Shown: piece after piece, positions 1 through 8,742 of the stretch
Layout: every line of letters starts with the position of its first letter
How positions within the stretch are numbered: position 1 is the stretch's first letter
NCBI GenBank assembly: GCA_947448095.1
Contig: CANFNN010000007.1
Span: 1-24,323 of the forward strand
Source: Bacteriovoracaceae bacterium
GTDB lineage: Bacteria; Bdellovibrionota; Bacteriovoracia; Bacteriovoracales; Bacteriovoracaceae
Length of the DNA: 24,323 nucleotides
Direction: 5' to 3'
Notes under the pieces: generated by a model
The model's database searches: none
The model's input: the letters and a program-made list of their open reading frames with translations, nothing else
What the model was told of the DNA's origin: nothing
Position numbers and translations under genes: made by a program

Positions 1-564
1 AATACCAGGAATCACGGCAAAATAGCCTCCCCAGTAGCGGTTCACGGCGCCGTAAAAATACGTTGGCTCAAGCTGCTCGACTCGTGAGATGAGGGCCAGA
101 ATTTTGCCCTTAAATTTAATCGACGCAAAAAGACCTTTCGTCCGTGCATACTTTCCAATACTGGCGGCAGTCCAAAACATCAGGGGAACTTCTTTAAGCG
201 TCAAGGCCTTCACAGCTTCTTCAATATCATCGCCTTTTTTGAGCCTTTGAGAATATTCACTATTCAGTGCCAAGGCCTGATCACCGTAGTGAAAAGCCTT
301 CTCTAAAATTTTTAATTTCTCATCTTTATCCGTTGTATGAAAGTCACCCATGATGAAGTTTGAACGGATCAGGGAAAGGAGGATCTCTTGATCTGAGGGA
401 TTGGCCTTGTGAAGTTGTTCAAACTTTTGAATTGCCTGTGCCAGAGATTCTTTCTCGTCACGCTTTTGCCAAAGCTTTTGAGCGTCAGTTTTAAGTGCAT
501 CCTGAGACCAGGCAAAACTAGTTGAAAATATAAAAAGAAAAACAAATTTGAAATATTTTGACAT
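1..564 (-). CDS. TRAP transporter TatT-like (T-component) protein, 3' end beyond window
   Basis: This gene reads leftwards and runs off the window edge, leaving 188 codons with no stop. The first 19 or so residues (MSKYFKFVFLFIFSTSFA) form a Sec signal peptide, so the product is periplasmic or exported. The mature part is helical and TPR-like, with segments such as ALNSEYSQRLKKGDD, MFWTAASIGKYAR and FYGAVNRYWGGYF. These resemble the TatT family, a helical periplasmic protein associated with TRAP transporters (the family prototype forms a trimer and binds the substrate-binding protein). No lipobox cysteine is visible. The start ATG has a GAGAG element upstream and lies 13 bp after the outer-membrane protein gene, so the two are probably co-transcribed. 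The TRAP permease genes are not in view. Family assignment is from pattern recognition only. Confidence 0.62.
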   Translation of the reverse strand, partial: MSKYFKFVFLFIFSTSFAWSQDALKTDAQKLWQKRDEKESLAQAIQKFEQLHKANPSDQEILLSLIRSNFIMGDFHTTDKDEKLKILEKAFHYGDQALALNSEYSQRLKKGDDIEEAVKALTLKEVPLMFWTAASIGKYARTKGLFASIKFKGKILALISRVEQLEPTYFYGAVNRYWGGYFAVIPGI

Positions 565-577
565 AAAAGAGCTCTCT

Positions 578-1141
578 TTAAAATTTACCAAAATGCGCCG
601 TTAGTCCAAGCGTATATTGCGAGTCATAGTGACTTTCGTCATTTTGAATCAAAGTCACACCGGCATTCAACGCCAGGTTTGAAGCAAAGGCCAATTGAAG
701 TCCTGCTCCGGCATAGGGATCAAATTGAAGGGGATTTTTATGAGTTTCCGAAACTCCGGCCGTGGTCACAACAGTCTCTCCCTGAGAGGCCCTGGCACCA
801 AGTCTGCCGTAAATGCCAAAGTAATTACCAAGCCCAATAGTGGAACGAATCCCTAGAGCTGCCCTTTGCGACTTATCTTCCACTTTTTGATTCAGGCCCG
901 CATAGTCTTTGCGTGACTGGGCCTCAGTCACTTCGAGCTCACCACTCAAGAGAGTTGTTCCATACAGAAATCGTGCTCCATAGGTCGAGCGAGTCACGTA
1001 GCGCGAGGGTTCAGGATACCTAACCAGTGCCGTCTCTATACCGAAAAGAGGCTCAACCGTGAACTTAGTATCCGCGGCTTCCACCATTTGATAGAGAAAA
1101 AGAGAAATGATTAAAACGATGAATTGTTTGATTGAGTTCAT
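578..1141 (-). CDS. Small outer-membrane beta-barrel protein
   Basis: The 187-residue product begins with a signal peptide (MNSIKQFIVLIISLFLYQMVEA, cleavage probably after A22 or A23). The rest is a series of alternating hydrophobic/polar strands rich in Gly, Tyr and Leu (for example GARFLYGTTLLSGELEV and GLGNYFGIYGRLGARA). The C-terminus is TLGLTAHFGKF, ending in Phe as expected for the BAM recognition signal. This pattern fits an OmpW/OmpA-like eight-stranded barrel (OMP_b-brl type). It has no periplasmic peptidoglycan-binding domain. No clear Shine-Dalgarno is visible. The gene is divergent from the neighbouring endonuclease-family gene with only 18 bp between annotated starts, and probably forms an operon with the TatT-like gene downstream. 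The substrate or role is unknown. Confidence 0.65.
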   Translation of the reverse strand: MNSIKQFIVLIISLFLYQMVEAADTKFTVEPLFGIETALVRYPEPSRYVTRSTYGARFLYGTTLLSGELEVTEAQSRKDYAGLNQKVEDKSQRAALGIRSTIGLGNYFGIYGRLGARASQGETVVTTAGVSETHKNPLQFDPYAGAGLQLAFASNLALNAGVTLIQNDESHYDSQYTLGLTAHFGKF

Positions 1142-1159
1142 GCATATATTCTATTACTG

Positions 1160-2119
1160 ATGGAACGAGATTCAACCGTGGTAAAAAAAACCTCACTGCT
1201 TAAGACGATGGTGCTCAACGCCCAGGATCTTTTCCTTTTCATGGATAAACATGACCAGACTTCTCTTGAGGATTTAACTGAAACGAAATGGCAGCTCATG
1301 AGCTCCAGTCTCTTTTTTAATAAATCAAAAGACAAATGCCTGGCCCTTGCACAAACGATTCGCGATTCAGGTGCTGATATTGTCATGATGACTGAAGTTG
1401 GAGGCCATGAATCATTGGCGAACTTTGCTCGTTTTGTTTTAAACGATGAATACATCTCACTGTCTTTACCCTCCAATTCAGACCGGGGAATAGACTTAGG
1501 ATACTTGATTAAAAAGACTCTCCCCTATGAACTAGCACTTCATACCCACGTGGATTTTGCTCTGCCTGCTCCGGCCAAGCGCTTTTCTCGCGATGTTTTA
1601 AGGCTCGATTTGATTCGCGATGAGAAAATCGAGATGATCTTTCTTTTGGTTCATATAAAATCCAAACTAGACCTTAAGCGCGCTGACTTTGAGGGCAGAA
1701 CCAGACGCGTACACGAAGTCAAAGGCCTGTTACAGATCTATGAAAAACTTCTGGTCCACCAAGTGCCTATTTTAGTCGGAGGCGATTTTAACGGCCACGC
1801 CGGAGAAAAAGACACAGAAGAAGAGTTTAAAGCGATCTATCAAGATACCGATCTCAAAGATATTGCCTTTCTCGCCAATATTCCCGAAGAAGAGCGCTTC
1901 AGTTACATCTATTTTACGCGTGGTGGAAACCGCTTCGTGCAACAAATTGACTACCTTTTTATCTCCGAGAGATTCGCTCACCTTATTGAGCCGAGTGAAT
2001 GCTACTTCCCCCGCTATAAGAATCCATCCGGCACACCTATGCCCATTCCTACCAGAATGGAGCAAAAAAACACCCTTCCCTCTGATCATTACCCCTTTTT
2101 GGCTTCCCTAAGACTGTAA
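1160..2119 (+). CDS. Endonuclease/exonuclease/phosphatase (EEP) family hydrolase
   Basis: The 319-residue protein carries the metal-dependent EEP (DNase I / exonuclease III / sphingomyelinase) fold signature in order: N20 in VLNAQDLF, E79 in MMTEVGG (metal ligand), H165 in LLVHIKSKL, D209 and N211 in GGDFNGHAG, D264 in IDYLFIS, and the terminal S308-D309-H310 of PSDHYPFLASL. All catalytic positions are present, so it should be active. The substrate (DNA, phosphoinositide or other phosphodiester) cannot be told from sequence. No signal peptide is seen, so it is probably cytoplasmic. The ATG at 1160 lacks a convincing ribosome-binding site and lies 18 bp from a divergent gene. An in-frame ATG at 1208 (MVLNAQDLF) would place the first catalytic strand at the N-terminus, as in most family members, and is an equally plausible start. 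Confidence 0.8.
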   Translation: MERDSTVVKKTSLLKTMVLNAQDLFLFMDKHDQTSLEDLTETKWQLMSSSLFFNKSKDKCLALAQTIRDSGADIVMMTEVGGHESLANFARFVLNDEYISLSLPSNSDRGIDLGYLIKKTLPYELALHTHVDFALPAPAKRFSRDVLRLDLIRDEKIEMIFLLVHIKSKLDLKRADFEGRTRRVHEVKGLLQIYEKLLVHQVPILVGGDFNGHAGEKDTEEEFKAIYQDTDLKDIAFLANIPEEERFSYIYFTRGGNRFVQQIDYLFISERFAHLIEPSECYFPRYKNPSGTPMPIPTRMEQKNTLPSDHYPFLASLRL

Positions 2120-2201
2120 AAACGATAGAACATTCTGGGGCCACTAGATTTTTTATATAGTTGTGCTAATTTTAAGGGATCATTTCTAACTGAGAGGAAG
2201 C

Positions 2202-2444
2202 ATGGCCTACGATACAAAAAAAGACCCTAAAGACAAAATCCGCATCGATATCTCTGATAGCTTCGGTGTTGAAAGAGCACTCAAAAAGTTTAAACGTCTT
2301 TGTGATGCTTACGGAATTGTAAAAGAATACCGTGCTCGTGAAGCTTATGAAAAACCATCAGTGAAAAATAAACTAAAACTTGAAGCTGCAGACAAGCGCA
2401 GAAAGAAAACAGACTCTAAGTCTCGTACTTCTAAAAAATTCTAA
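2202..2444 (+). CDS. rpsU: Small ribosomal subunit protein bS21
   Basis: The 80-residue, strongly basic product matches bS21: a core ERALKKFKRLCDAYGIVKEYRAR followed by the typical YEKPSVKNK segment and a Lys/Arg-rich tail rich in Lys and Ser. bS21 binds the 30S platform near the anti-Shine-Dalgarno end of 16S rRNA and helps initiation. The N-terminus (MAYDTKKDPKDKIRID) is longer and more charged than in E. coli. The start is well supported by a GAGAGG ribosome-binding site about 5 bp upstream. It is followed after 14 bp by the membrane protein gene, possibly by read-through. Confidence 0.85.
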   Translation: MAYDTKKDPKDKIRIDISDSFGVERALKKFKRLCDAYGIVKEYRAREAYEKPSVKNKLKLEAADKRRKKTDSKSRTSKKF

Positions 2445-2458
2445 GTATCAATTTTTTA

Positions 2459-3877
2459 ATGCCTAAAGCCATTCCGAGACCAGTATTACTACTGGTCTCT
2501 TTTATTTTACTCTTTGCTCTCTATTATCCGTCCTTGAACGGTGGCCCGATCTGGGATGATTATCACAACATATTCAACGATAGCATCATAACTGGAGATT
2601 TTTCTTATTGGACGATTTTCAGAGATTTCGCGTGGCCCATAAGTGTCTCAGTCGAGAAGGTTCTTTATGGTCTCTGGAAAGCTGAGTACATTTATTATCA
2701 TCTCTTAAATCTTCTTCTGCATTTTTTGAATTCGTATTTAGTGCTTAAAACGTTAGAAAAGCTCAATCTCCCCTATGCTCGCCTGACATTTGTGTTGTTT
2801 CTGCTTCACCCATCGAATGTCATTTCTGTCGGATGGATGGTGCAATTGAAAACTCTCCTGTGTTTTACTTTTGCCATTAGCTCACTTTTATTTTTAATTA
2901 AGGCGATAGAGAATAAACGCTTTTATCCCCTCGCTTGGATATCATTTTTAATCTCTCTTTTGGCCAAGTCTTCTTCCTTACCTCTTTCCTTAATTCTAGT
3001 GATTTATGCTTATAAAAAGAAAGGCAGATCTCACTTAATGTGGACCCTGCCCTTTGTGCTATTTTCTTTTTATTCGGGCTATAAGGTTCTTAAAAGCGAA
3101 ATTACCACTTCGGCCAGCAAGCAAATAGAAAGTAAAAGTTTTGTGGCAGTAGAAAATAGAAATCCGCAATATATCCTTCCACAAGATCCCTCTCAGAAGA
3201 ATGATCTGAAAAAAAAATCAGACCAAGGATTCAAAGAACGAGCCGGCCTGTTTTTTAAAACATCTCATTATTATTTCTGGCAAGTCCTTCTTCCCCTGGA
3301 TAGCTCGCCCGTAAAAGGCCAGGTCCTTAAAGAAACTGGTCCAAAAGAATTCCTGCATATTGTCTTTTTGGCGCTCCTCCTCTTTTTAAACTGGGGCACT
3401 CTATCGGCCCTGGCCCTTTTGGCAGGGTACGTGATGCTATCGCCTTTTCTGAGTATTTTTACAGCCCCATATATGACTTTGACCTGGGTAAGTGAGCAGC
3501 ACATGTATTTGGCACTGCCCTTTATGCTTTGTTTTTGGATGGGAATTTTCGCCAAATGGAAATTTAGATTCGCACAAATATTTCCCATTTTGTTCGTTTC
3601 ATTTTTTTCCTTTCAAACTTTTAAGGCCGCCACTTACTACCAAAGCGACATCCTCTTTTACTCAAAATCCTTGCAAGCTGATCCGACCAATATACCTATC
3701 GCTTATAATCTTGCGGTCGCTTATTTAAGAAGAAATGAAACGAATCAAGCTCTGGCCGTGACGGGGCAAATGATTGAAATGGGGAATACAAATTTAGAGG
3801 TAAAAGAAAGTAAATATTTCGCTTATATAAGTGAGCTTCATGGAAAGATTGTCAAACACAGCCTACAAAAACCTTAG
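2459..3877 (+). CDS. Multi-pass GT-C (TMTC-like) membrane protein with C-terminal TPR
   Basis: The 472-residue product has about ten hydrophobic segments. After the first (residues 9-26) comes GGPIWDDYHNIF with an acidic pair at D33-D34, in the position of the catalytic acidic motif of GT-C glycosyltransferases. Further family-like signals are HLLNLLLHFLNSYLVL (81-96) and LLHPSNVISVGWMVQLKTLL (115-134), both typical of the TMTC/DUF1736 group. Residues about 403-455 form a TPR (PTNIPIAYNLAVAYLRR then NQALAVTGQMIEMG). TMTC proteins transfer sugar from polyprenyl-phosphate donors to proteins outside the membrane; activity here is inferred. The TPR would be extracytoplasmic. The start lies 14 bp after rpsU without a strong ribosome-binding site. 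The 3' end overlaps the convergent FHA gene by 15 bp. Confidence 0.65.
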   Translation: MPKAIPRPVLLLVSFILLFALYYPSLNGGPIWDDYHNIFNDSIITGDFSYWTIFRDFAWPISVSVEKVLYGLWKAEYIYYHLLNLLLHFLNSYLVLKTLEKLNLPYARLTFVLFLLHPSNVISVGWMVQLKTLLCFTFAISSLLFLIKAIENKRFYPLAWISFLISLLAKSSSLPLSLILVIYAYKKKGRSHLMWTLPFVLFSFYSGYKVLKSEITTSASKQIESKSFVAVENRNPQYILPQDPSQKNDLKKKSDQGFKERAGLFFKTSHYYFWQVLLPLDSSPVKGQVLKETGPKEFLHIVFLALLLFLNWGTLSALALLAGYVMLSPFLSIFTAPYMTLTWVSEQHMYLALPFMLCFWMGIFAKWKFRFAQIFPILFVSFFSFQTFKAATYYQSDILFYSKSLQADPTNIPIAYNLAVAYLRRNETNQALAVTGQMIEMGNTNLEVKESKYFAYISELHGKIVKHSLQKP

Positions 3878-5029
3878 GTATTCAAGAGCATAAGAAAATT
3901 CCGAAGCACCACGTTTTTTAGCTTCCTCAAAATCTTTGTCTTGAATTCTCTGCCTCAAGCGTAAGAGAGATTCCGGAATAAAAACTGCAGAGCTGGCAAA
4001 TACCGGCGGATCCTTAGTAATGTCCACGAATGCGATGGTTAACGTCAGATCCTTCAGGCCTTCTATTTTCTTAAGTTCAAGCGGAATGTTGTCTCGGACC
4101 CAAAGCATGAGCGCGACCAAGTGTAAATCCGATTGGTAGGTACTCCACTCTTCAGGAGTTCCACCTTTCTCAATCTCATTAGGAAGTTTAACAAAGGCTT
4201 TAGCATCTTCGAGATATTTAAAATTGCCAAGGATAAGAACTGACTTATCAAGTAAAACAGTTCCCCACTTCTCCTGATTAATCAGAGGCAAGGTAATACA
4301 GAGATTTTTTTCTAGATCAGTGCTGCACTTGGGATTATTCGCTACCGCAACAATGCTTTCAGCCGTTGGCATGTCGCCCGCTTCTAATCTCAGGATCGGC
4401 CGATTATCTACTTTGATGACTGGTGCTCTCTTCTCGGCTTGAACAACTTTGGCTTCTTGTTTGTTTATGTACTGGTAAAGTGCAGCCGCTGCAATGATAA
4501 GAAAACCAATCCCCCCAACCAGAACGTTAGAAGCGGCACTCTTTTTCTTAACGGGGACTACCTTTTTAACAGTTTTTCTTTTAGTGACGGTCTCGGATCG
4601 CTTTTGTACTAGCCCGGCCGTACTCGTGCTATGTAAATCCTTAAGGGAGATCATCTTCGTGCTCTCGTCCCTCACAGAACCAGAATCACTTCTAGTATAA
4701 GACTCCGAATCGCCTCCCAATTCATGGGCTTCTTCATCTGAGAGAAGCGACATCAGAACATTGTCACCTAGACGAACAGGAAAGAAGGAACTGAACTCAG
4801 CAGAATTACCTGGAACCAGGCGGTGCTCATCAATATAGCTACCGTTAGTAGATCCCTGATCCGCAACAAAATACTTATCGTCTTTTTCGGTTATGATGCA
4901 GTGTTTGCGACTGATGCCCTTGTGATTAATAACAATGTCACAAGCTTCGTGGGAGCCAACAACCATTTTAGGTTTATCCAAGGGATAAATCCGCGGCTCT
5001 TCGTTATCAACTAAAATCTCTATTCGCAT
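3863..5029 (-). CDS. Membrane-anchored FHA-domain protein
   Basis: The 388-residue protein starts with an FHA phosphothreonine-binding domain (residues 1-98). Binding-loop residues are intact: G25-S26 and GISRKHC with S40, R41 and H43, then the STNG turn at 60-63. A Ser/Thr-rich linker (103-150, with several TR/ST sites) and a basic stretch (148-163) lead to one transmembrane helix (about 168-187). Residues 188-388 should be periplasmic; I do not recognise this domain. It has two cysteines (C235, C244) nine residues apart that could form a disulfide. A cytoplasmic FHA plus single helix plus periplasmic domain is the layout of YscD/PrgH-type secretion ring proteins, but also of other FHA signalling proteins. 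No kinase gene is adjacent. It may follow the glycosyltransferase gene in transcription (106-bp gap). Confidence 0.7.
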   Translation of the reverse strand: MRIEILVDNEEPRIYPLDKPKMVVGSHEACDIVINHKGISRKHCIITEKDDKYFVADQGSTNGSYIDEHRLVPGNSAEFSSFFPVRLGDNVLMSLLSDEEAHELGGDSESYTRSDSGSVRDESTKMISLKDLHSTSTAGLVQKRSETVTKRKTVKKVVPVKKKSAASNVLVGGIGFLIIAAAALYQYINKQEAKVVQAEKRAPVIKVDNRPILRLEAGDMPTAESIVAVANNPKCSTDLEKNLCITLPLINQEKWGTVLLDKSVLILGNFKYLEDAKAFVKLPNEIEKGGTPEEWSTYQSDLHLVALMLWVRDNIPLELKKIEGLKDLTLTIAFVDITKDPPVFASSAVFIPESLLRLRQRIQDKDFEEAKKRGASEFSYALEYLRFL

Positions 5030-5077
5030 AGATTAAGCTTATTTTATTCCAATATTTTAAGCTAATGATATTTAGTT

Positions 5078-5115
5078 GCTTAGGTTAATATCAAAGCTTT
5101 GACGAGTACCTAAGC
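5078..5115. repeat. Nested symmetrical inverted repeat upstream of the FHA gene
   Basis: Outer arms GCTTAGGT (5078-5085) and ACCTAAGC (5108-5115) are perfect reverse complements. They enclose a second perfect 12-bp palindrome, TCAAAGCTTTGA (5091-5102), with exactly 5 unpaired bases on each side. The element lies in the 106-bp gap between the glycosyltransferase stop and the FHA start (both minus strand), 49 bp upstream of the FHA start. It lacks a following T-run on the minus strand, so it looks more like an operator or 5'-UTR structure than an intrinsic terminator. Confidence 0.5.
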
Positions 5116-5135
5116 CAATCGATCAATCATTCATC

Positions 5136-8100
5136 CTAAATGGGATTATAGAGATGAGGTTTTTTTAGAGGGATAAAAATATTTTTTCCGTCACTTTCGT
5201 GAAGGTACTGTACCTGATCTCGATTGATTTCGATTAAAAACTCCTTAATATCTCCTAAGTCCGTTTTCAGATCCTTGATCCTCACAATCTGCTCACGGTA
5301 GTTATGAACATTTATCACAGCTTCCTTATCGCCACTGATATTAGCAAAACGAATTTTTTGTGACCCTATTCCATCTAATACCAAAAAAGCATTTTCACTT
5401 ACGTTAGCTGGTAAGGTTATTCGTAAAACAAGGACACCGCCTTTAACATTACCTTCATGGAAATTTTGCCACTGAGAATTATGAACCAACTGCTTAACAT
5501 CTAAAAGAGGACTTGATGTTAATAAACGAGGCCTCATTCCTTTAACAGTATCAAAAATGAAGTTGATTTCATTTTTAAGACCCAAATGAGTCAAATAGGT
5601 GGCGTGAATTTTTAAGAATCGCTCTGTACTCTTTAAATCAAACAAAAAAGATTCGCCTGAGGCCAAACTTGCAATTTCAACCGGCTCCCCTTGAATCGTT
5701 AAATGAATTTTTTGAAGAGGATATTTTCTGCGATTAAGCAGCTCTAGCTTACCAGGGCCTAAAACCTTAAAATCAAAATCAGATAAAATAGTGCTCAAAT
5801 GATTCAGCTCTTCTTTAGGCTTATTATCAATGTCCCAAAAACCTCTCATATCATCTGGCATTTCGTTATTAAATGGATCGTTGTAACCAACAGGCACGGG
5901 CTGTGCCCAGTTGTCATGAGATTGAAAAAAAGCGGCTCCCAAGGCGCCGTGGTCCAAAAGATTCTGCCAGTTCTCATATAATCGGTGAATTCTTAAAAAT
6001 GTAGGAGTGTATTCAAAAAAAGCTACGAAACCACCAAACTCACTGGCATAAAATGGAATATTTAAACTTTTGACGTGATCTAGCCCCTGTCTCCAATACA
6101 CATCGCCTGAATCCAGCATGTTTATAGCAAGAATATCTAAAGGGTATTTTACATAAATATTATAAGTCGAATAAGAAATGGGATAACGATAATAAGGCTC
6201 TTTGCTAATGTTCTCCAGAGCCTTCGAAATGTTAGCAATACTTTTCCCATTATCGTTATTAAGTTCTAACTCGTTTCCTAAGTGATCAAAAAAAATGTAG
6301 GGGTTGCCAGCAGTATCGGCGACATGCTCTTCATATTCATGAATTAATTTTTTGATATTTGAGGTTTTACTCATATCAATATTCGCCCAAGTCGTTTCAT
6401 CAGGCTGGGAGATCACTAACAATTGATTGAGCCTTGCCTCATCCAAAAGATCCTGGGTAGGACTATGATAGACTCGAATACAATTTGCTCCCGCCTGTTT
6501 GATCTGCTTTAGCCCATTGGCAACACTTAAATTTACTTTTGAGTTACTAAAAGAGGGAATAATACATTTAATTAAAAAGGGTTCTCCATTTACATACATC
6601 TGACCTTGTCGAATTTCTTTAACTGCGTTACTGAATTCTCTTTTTTGTCGGCAGCTGTATCCATTCACTTCAACTTCAGATGTCACAACTTCTGTTCCCC
6701 AGCCCATATTGCCAAGGTATTCAACAGAAGTTAATTTTTCGCTAAGGTCCCCTTTGTAAACCACCTTGCCATTCACAAGAAGCTTTAAGCTGCGCTTATA
6801 ATTCTCAATTTTTCCATCAGTCTGATTAGTTATTTTTAATAAATACTTTCCATCTTGCGCGGAGGAAAGCCTTAAAAAGAGATTTGAATGAAACGGTGGA
6901 GCAACTTCAAAAAAGATATAATCCGAAAAGAAATATTTTGGTTCCCCACAGTTATGAAAAACCAAAAAGTCGTTCGCAAGTAAAACAAACAGAATCGACA
7001 GAGGTGCTAGCACAATGGCGTAAAACTTTCTTACTCTTAATTTTTTTTTATCAGTATGATCAGAAATACTTTGAGGAACAATCGAGGAATCAACCACGTT
7101 GCTTCTTTTTACTGTCCCCCACTTCTTATTATTAAAAACGAGATCAAAAAAGCCTAACGTCCCACTAAAGATATCAACCACAAGAACGATAGGATAAAAA
7201 ACCAGGTGTGAAAAGAACACTCCAAGAGATGGGTGCTTGAAAAGGCTTCTCCCACAAACGAGAACCATGATGGGAGATAAAACCATGACGAGGTTTATCC
7301 AGAACATCTGATTATGATAGGGAAAATGAATAATGTGATAATAAATCTCATGCTGATGAAACTTATAAAAAACTACTGAGCCCAAACTAATATACGGAAA
7401 AAGAACAAGTACTCCAACGGCAGACTCATAGAGAAGATCTTTAAGTGAGCTAAATCTTAAAAGACTAAAACTAATAGACAGAAATAAAGTGAGACAAACA
7501 CACAAGAATTGAACATTGCCAGTGTACTGAAAGAAAAAATACCCACCAGCTATATTTGTCACAACAAGTATCAGAATCGGAAGAAAATAATATCCTCCAT
7601 GAAGCAGCAATTGAGTCTTTTCTTTTAGATTAATATCTAGGCTTAAAATCTTCTTAAAATGCTTAAAAAAAGTTTGATTGTGTCCGTTACTCCAGCGCCT
7701 TCTTCTTGAAATGTAGCTCGAGAGATCAGGAGCCACTTCTTCATAAGACCCAAAATAAGGATTATAGCCTATTTTCGTTCCTTCTATAATGAGTTGATAG
7801 GACAAAAAAGTGTCCTCAGTAATAGAGTTTGGAAATATTTTGCATTTAAGTGCTGAGGCCTTAAAAACACAAGTCGTGCCCGTAAAAAAAGTCGTGAGTT
7901 TTAGTTTCCTATATAGAGTATTAAAAACTTCATTTCCAATATGATTTTGAAGTGAATCCCAAACTTGAAAAAAAGATGAAATTGCCAAAGGACGTCTCAC
8001 CGATTGAACTACATCATGACCTTCACTATCAGTTAAACTGATTGAAGATGAAAGCCATAGATTATCTGCACGGTGATCAGCGTCTAGAAAGGCAATATAG

Positions 8101-8504
8101 TCTTCGCATAGGGTTGGAAGGATTTTATTTATTTTTTCTTTTTTACCCTGCTCTCCCGTTAGACATACTTGGATTTTTCTATTTTCAAGAGGAGCGAGAC
8201 TTTTCAAAAAGCTATCGAGGAAAGAATATGAGGTGTCGCTAGTATCTTTAATCAACAAATAGACATTAATCTGGCCCAAGTAATCTTGAGATAAAAGTGT
8301 TTTTAAAGAATCGATTAATGCTTCACCTTCATTATAGGCCGGCATCACAACGGCGACACTCCCTCGGTCGTGAGCATCAAAACTTGGCATTAATTTCTTT
8401 GATGTCGCTAAGAACAAAAGACAACTTAAAACATAACCAACGGTGTAAAACAAAAGGATTAAGAGTATAAAAAAATACAAGGCCAGAAAAATTTTCAGTT
8501 CCAT
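5136..8504 (-). CDS. Fused family-2 processive glycosyltransferase and GH2-like glycosidase
   Basis: This 1122-residue membrane protein has three parts. (1) One N-terminal helix (5-33) then a cytoplasmic GT2 domain (48-285) with MPAYNEG, the DAD metal/UDP motif (D141, D143), TED (229-231) and the R-x-x-R-W motif (267-271) of processive synthases such as cellulose, hyaluronan and PNAG synthases. (2) A membrane block of several helices (302-460) and a further helix (about 494-516). (3) An extracytoplasmic region resembling family-2 glycoside hydrolases: beta-sandwich-like (540-630), a TIM-barrel-like part from VNGEPFLIK (638), the acid/base motif GNE (E745) and the nucleophile motif SEFGG (E822), then C-terminal beta domains. 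It probably makes, exports and trims or remodels a polysaccharide in one chain; the sugar is unknown. The transmembrane part is visibly AT-richer than neighbouring genes. A weak TAGG precedes the ATG. Confidence 0.75.
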   Translation of the reverse strand: MELKIFLALYFFILLILLFYTVGYVLSCLLFLATSKKLMPSFDAHDRGSVAVVMPAYNEGEALIDSLKTLLSQDYLGQINVYLLIKDTSDTSYSFLDSFLKSLAPLENRKIQVCLTGEQGKKEKINKILPTLCEDYIAFLDADHRADNLWLSSSISLTDSEGHDVVQSVRRPLAISSFFQVWDSLQNHIGNEVFNTLYRKLKLTTFFTGTTCVFKASALKCKIFPNSITEDTFLSYQLIIEGTKIGYNPYFGSYEEVAPDLSSYISRRRRWSNGHNQTFFKHFKKILSLDINLKEKTQLLLHGGYYFLPILILVVTNIAGGYFFFQYTGNVQFLCVCLTLFLSISFSLLRFSSLKDLLYESAVGVLVLFPYISLGSVVFYKFHQHEIYYHIIHFPYHNQMFWINLVMVLSPIMVLVCGRSLFKHPSLGVFFSHLVFYPIVLVVDIFSGTLGFFDLVFNNKKWGTVKRSNVVDSSIVPQSISDHTDKKKLRVRKFYAIVLAPLSILFVLLANDFLVFHNCGEPKYFFSDYIFFEVAPPFHSNLFLRLSSAQDGKYLLKITNQTDGKIENYKRSLKLLVNGKVVYKGDLSEKLTSVEYLGNMGWGTEVVTSEVEVNGYSCRQKREFSNAVKEIRQGQMYVNGEPFLIKCIIPSFSNSKVNLSVANGLKQIKQAGANCIRVYHSPTQDLLDEARLNQLLVISQPDETTWANIDMSKTSNIKKLIHEYEEHVADTAGNPYIFFDHLGNELELNNDNGKSIANISKALENISKEPYYRYPISYSTYNIYVKYPLDILAINMLDSGDVYWRQGLDHVKSLNIPFYASEFGGFVAFFEYTPTFLRIHRLYENWQNLLDHGALGAAFFQSHDNWAQPVPVGYNDPFNNEMPDDMRGFWDIDNKPKEELNHLSTILSDFDFKVLGPGKLELLNRRKYPLQKIHLTIQGEPVEIASLASGESFLFDLKSTERFLKIHATYLTHLGLKNEINFIFDTVKGMRPRLLTSSPLLDVKQLVHNSQWQNFHEGNVKGGVLVLRITLPANVSENAFLVLDGIGSQKIRFANISGDKEAVINVHNYREQIVRIKDLKTDLGDIKEFLIEINRDQVQYLHESDGKNIFIPLKKPHLYNPI

Positions 8505-8700
8505 TAGTTACCTATTTCTACCCATATCAATAACGACTTAAACAATCTTCCTACGATTCTGGAGAATTTGAATGAGTGCAATATCGGTCTAATAACAACA
8601 TAGTACCCTTCCCGTTTTTCCAAGAAAAGGATTACTCCCAAATAATCTCTCATTTGACGGGTGTGATTTTTGAGCTCGGATTCTTTTAAAAAAGTGAGAG

Positions 8701-8717
8701 GTTAAGATGTTCTTAAC
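8701..8717. repeat. 7-bp perfect inverted repeat, possible operator
   Basis: GTTAAGA-TGT-TCTTAAC is a perfect dyad with a 3-bp centre, 194 bp upstream of fibre gene 1. The size fits a dimeric repressor or activator site. It could also form a weak hairpin. No factor can be named. Confidence 0.4.
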
Positions 8718-8742
8718 GTCTTGAAATAGCTCAAATCGAGAC

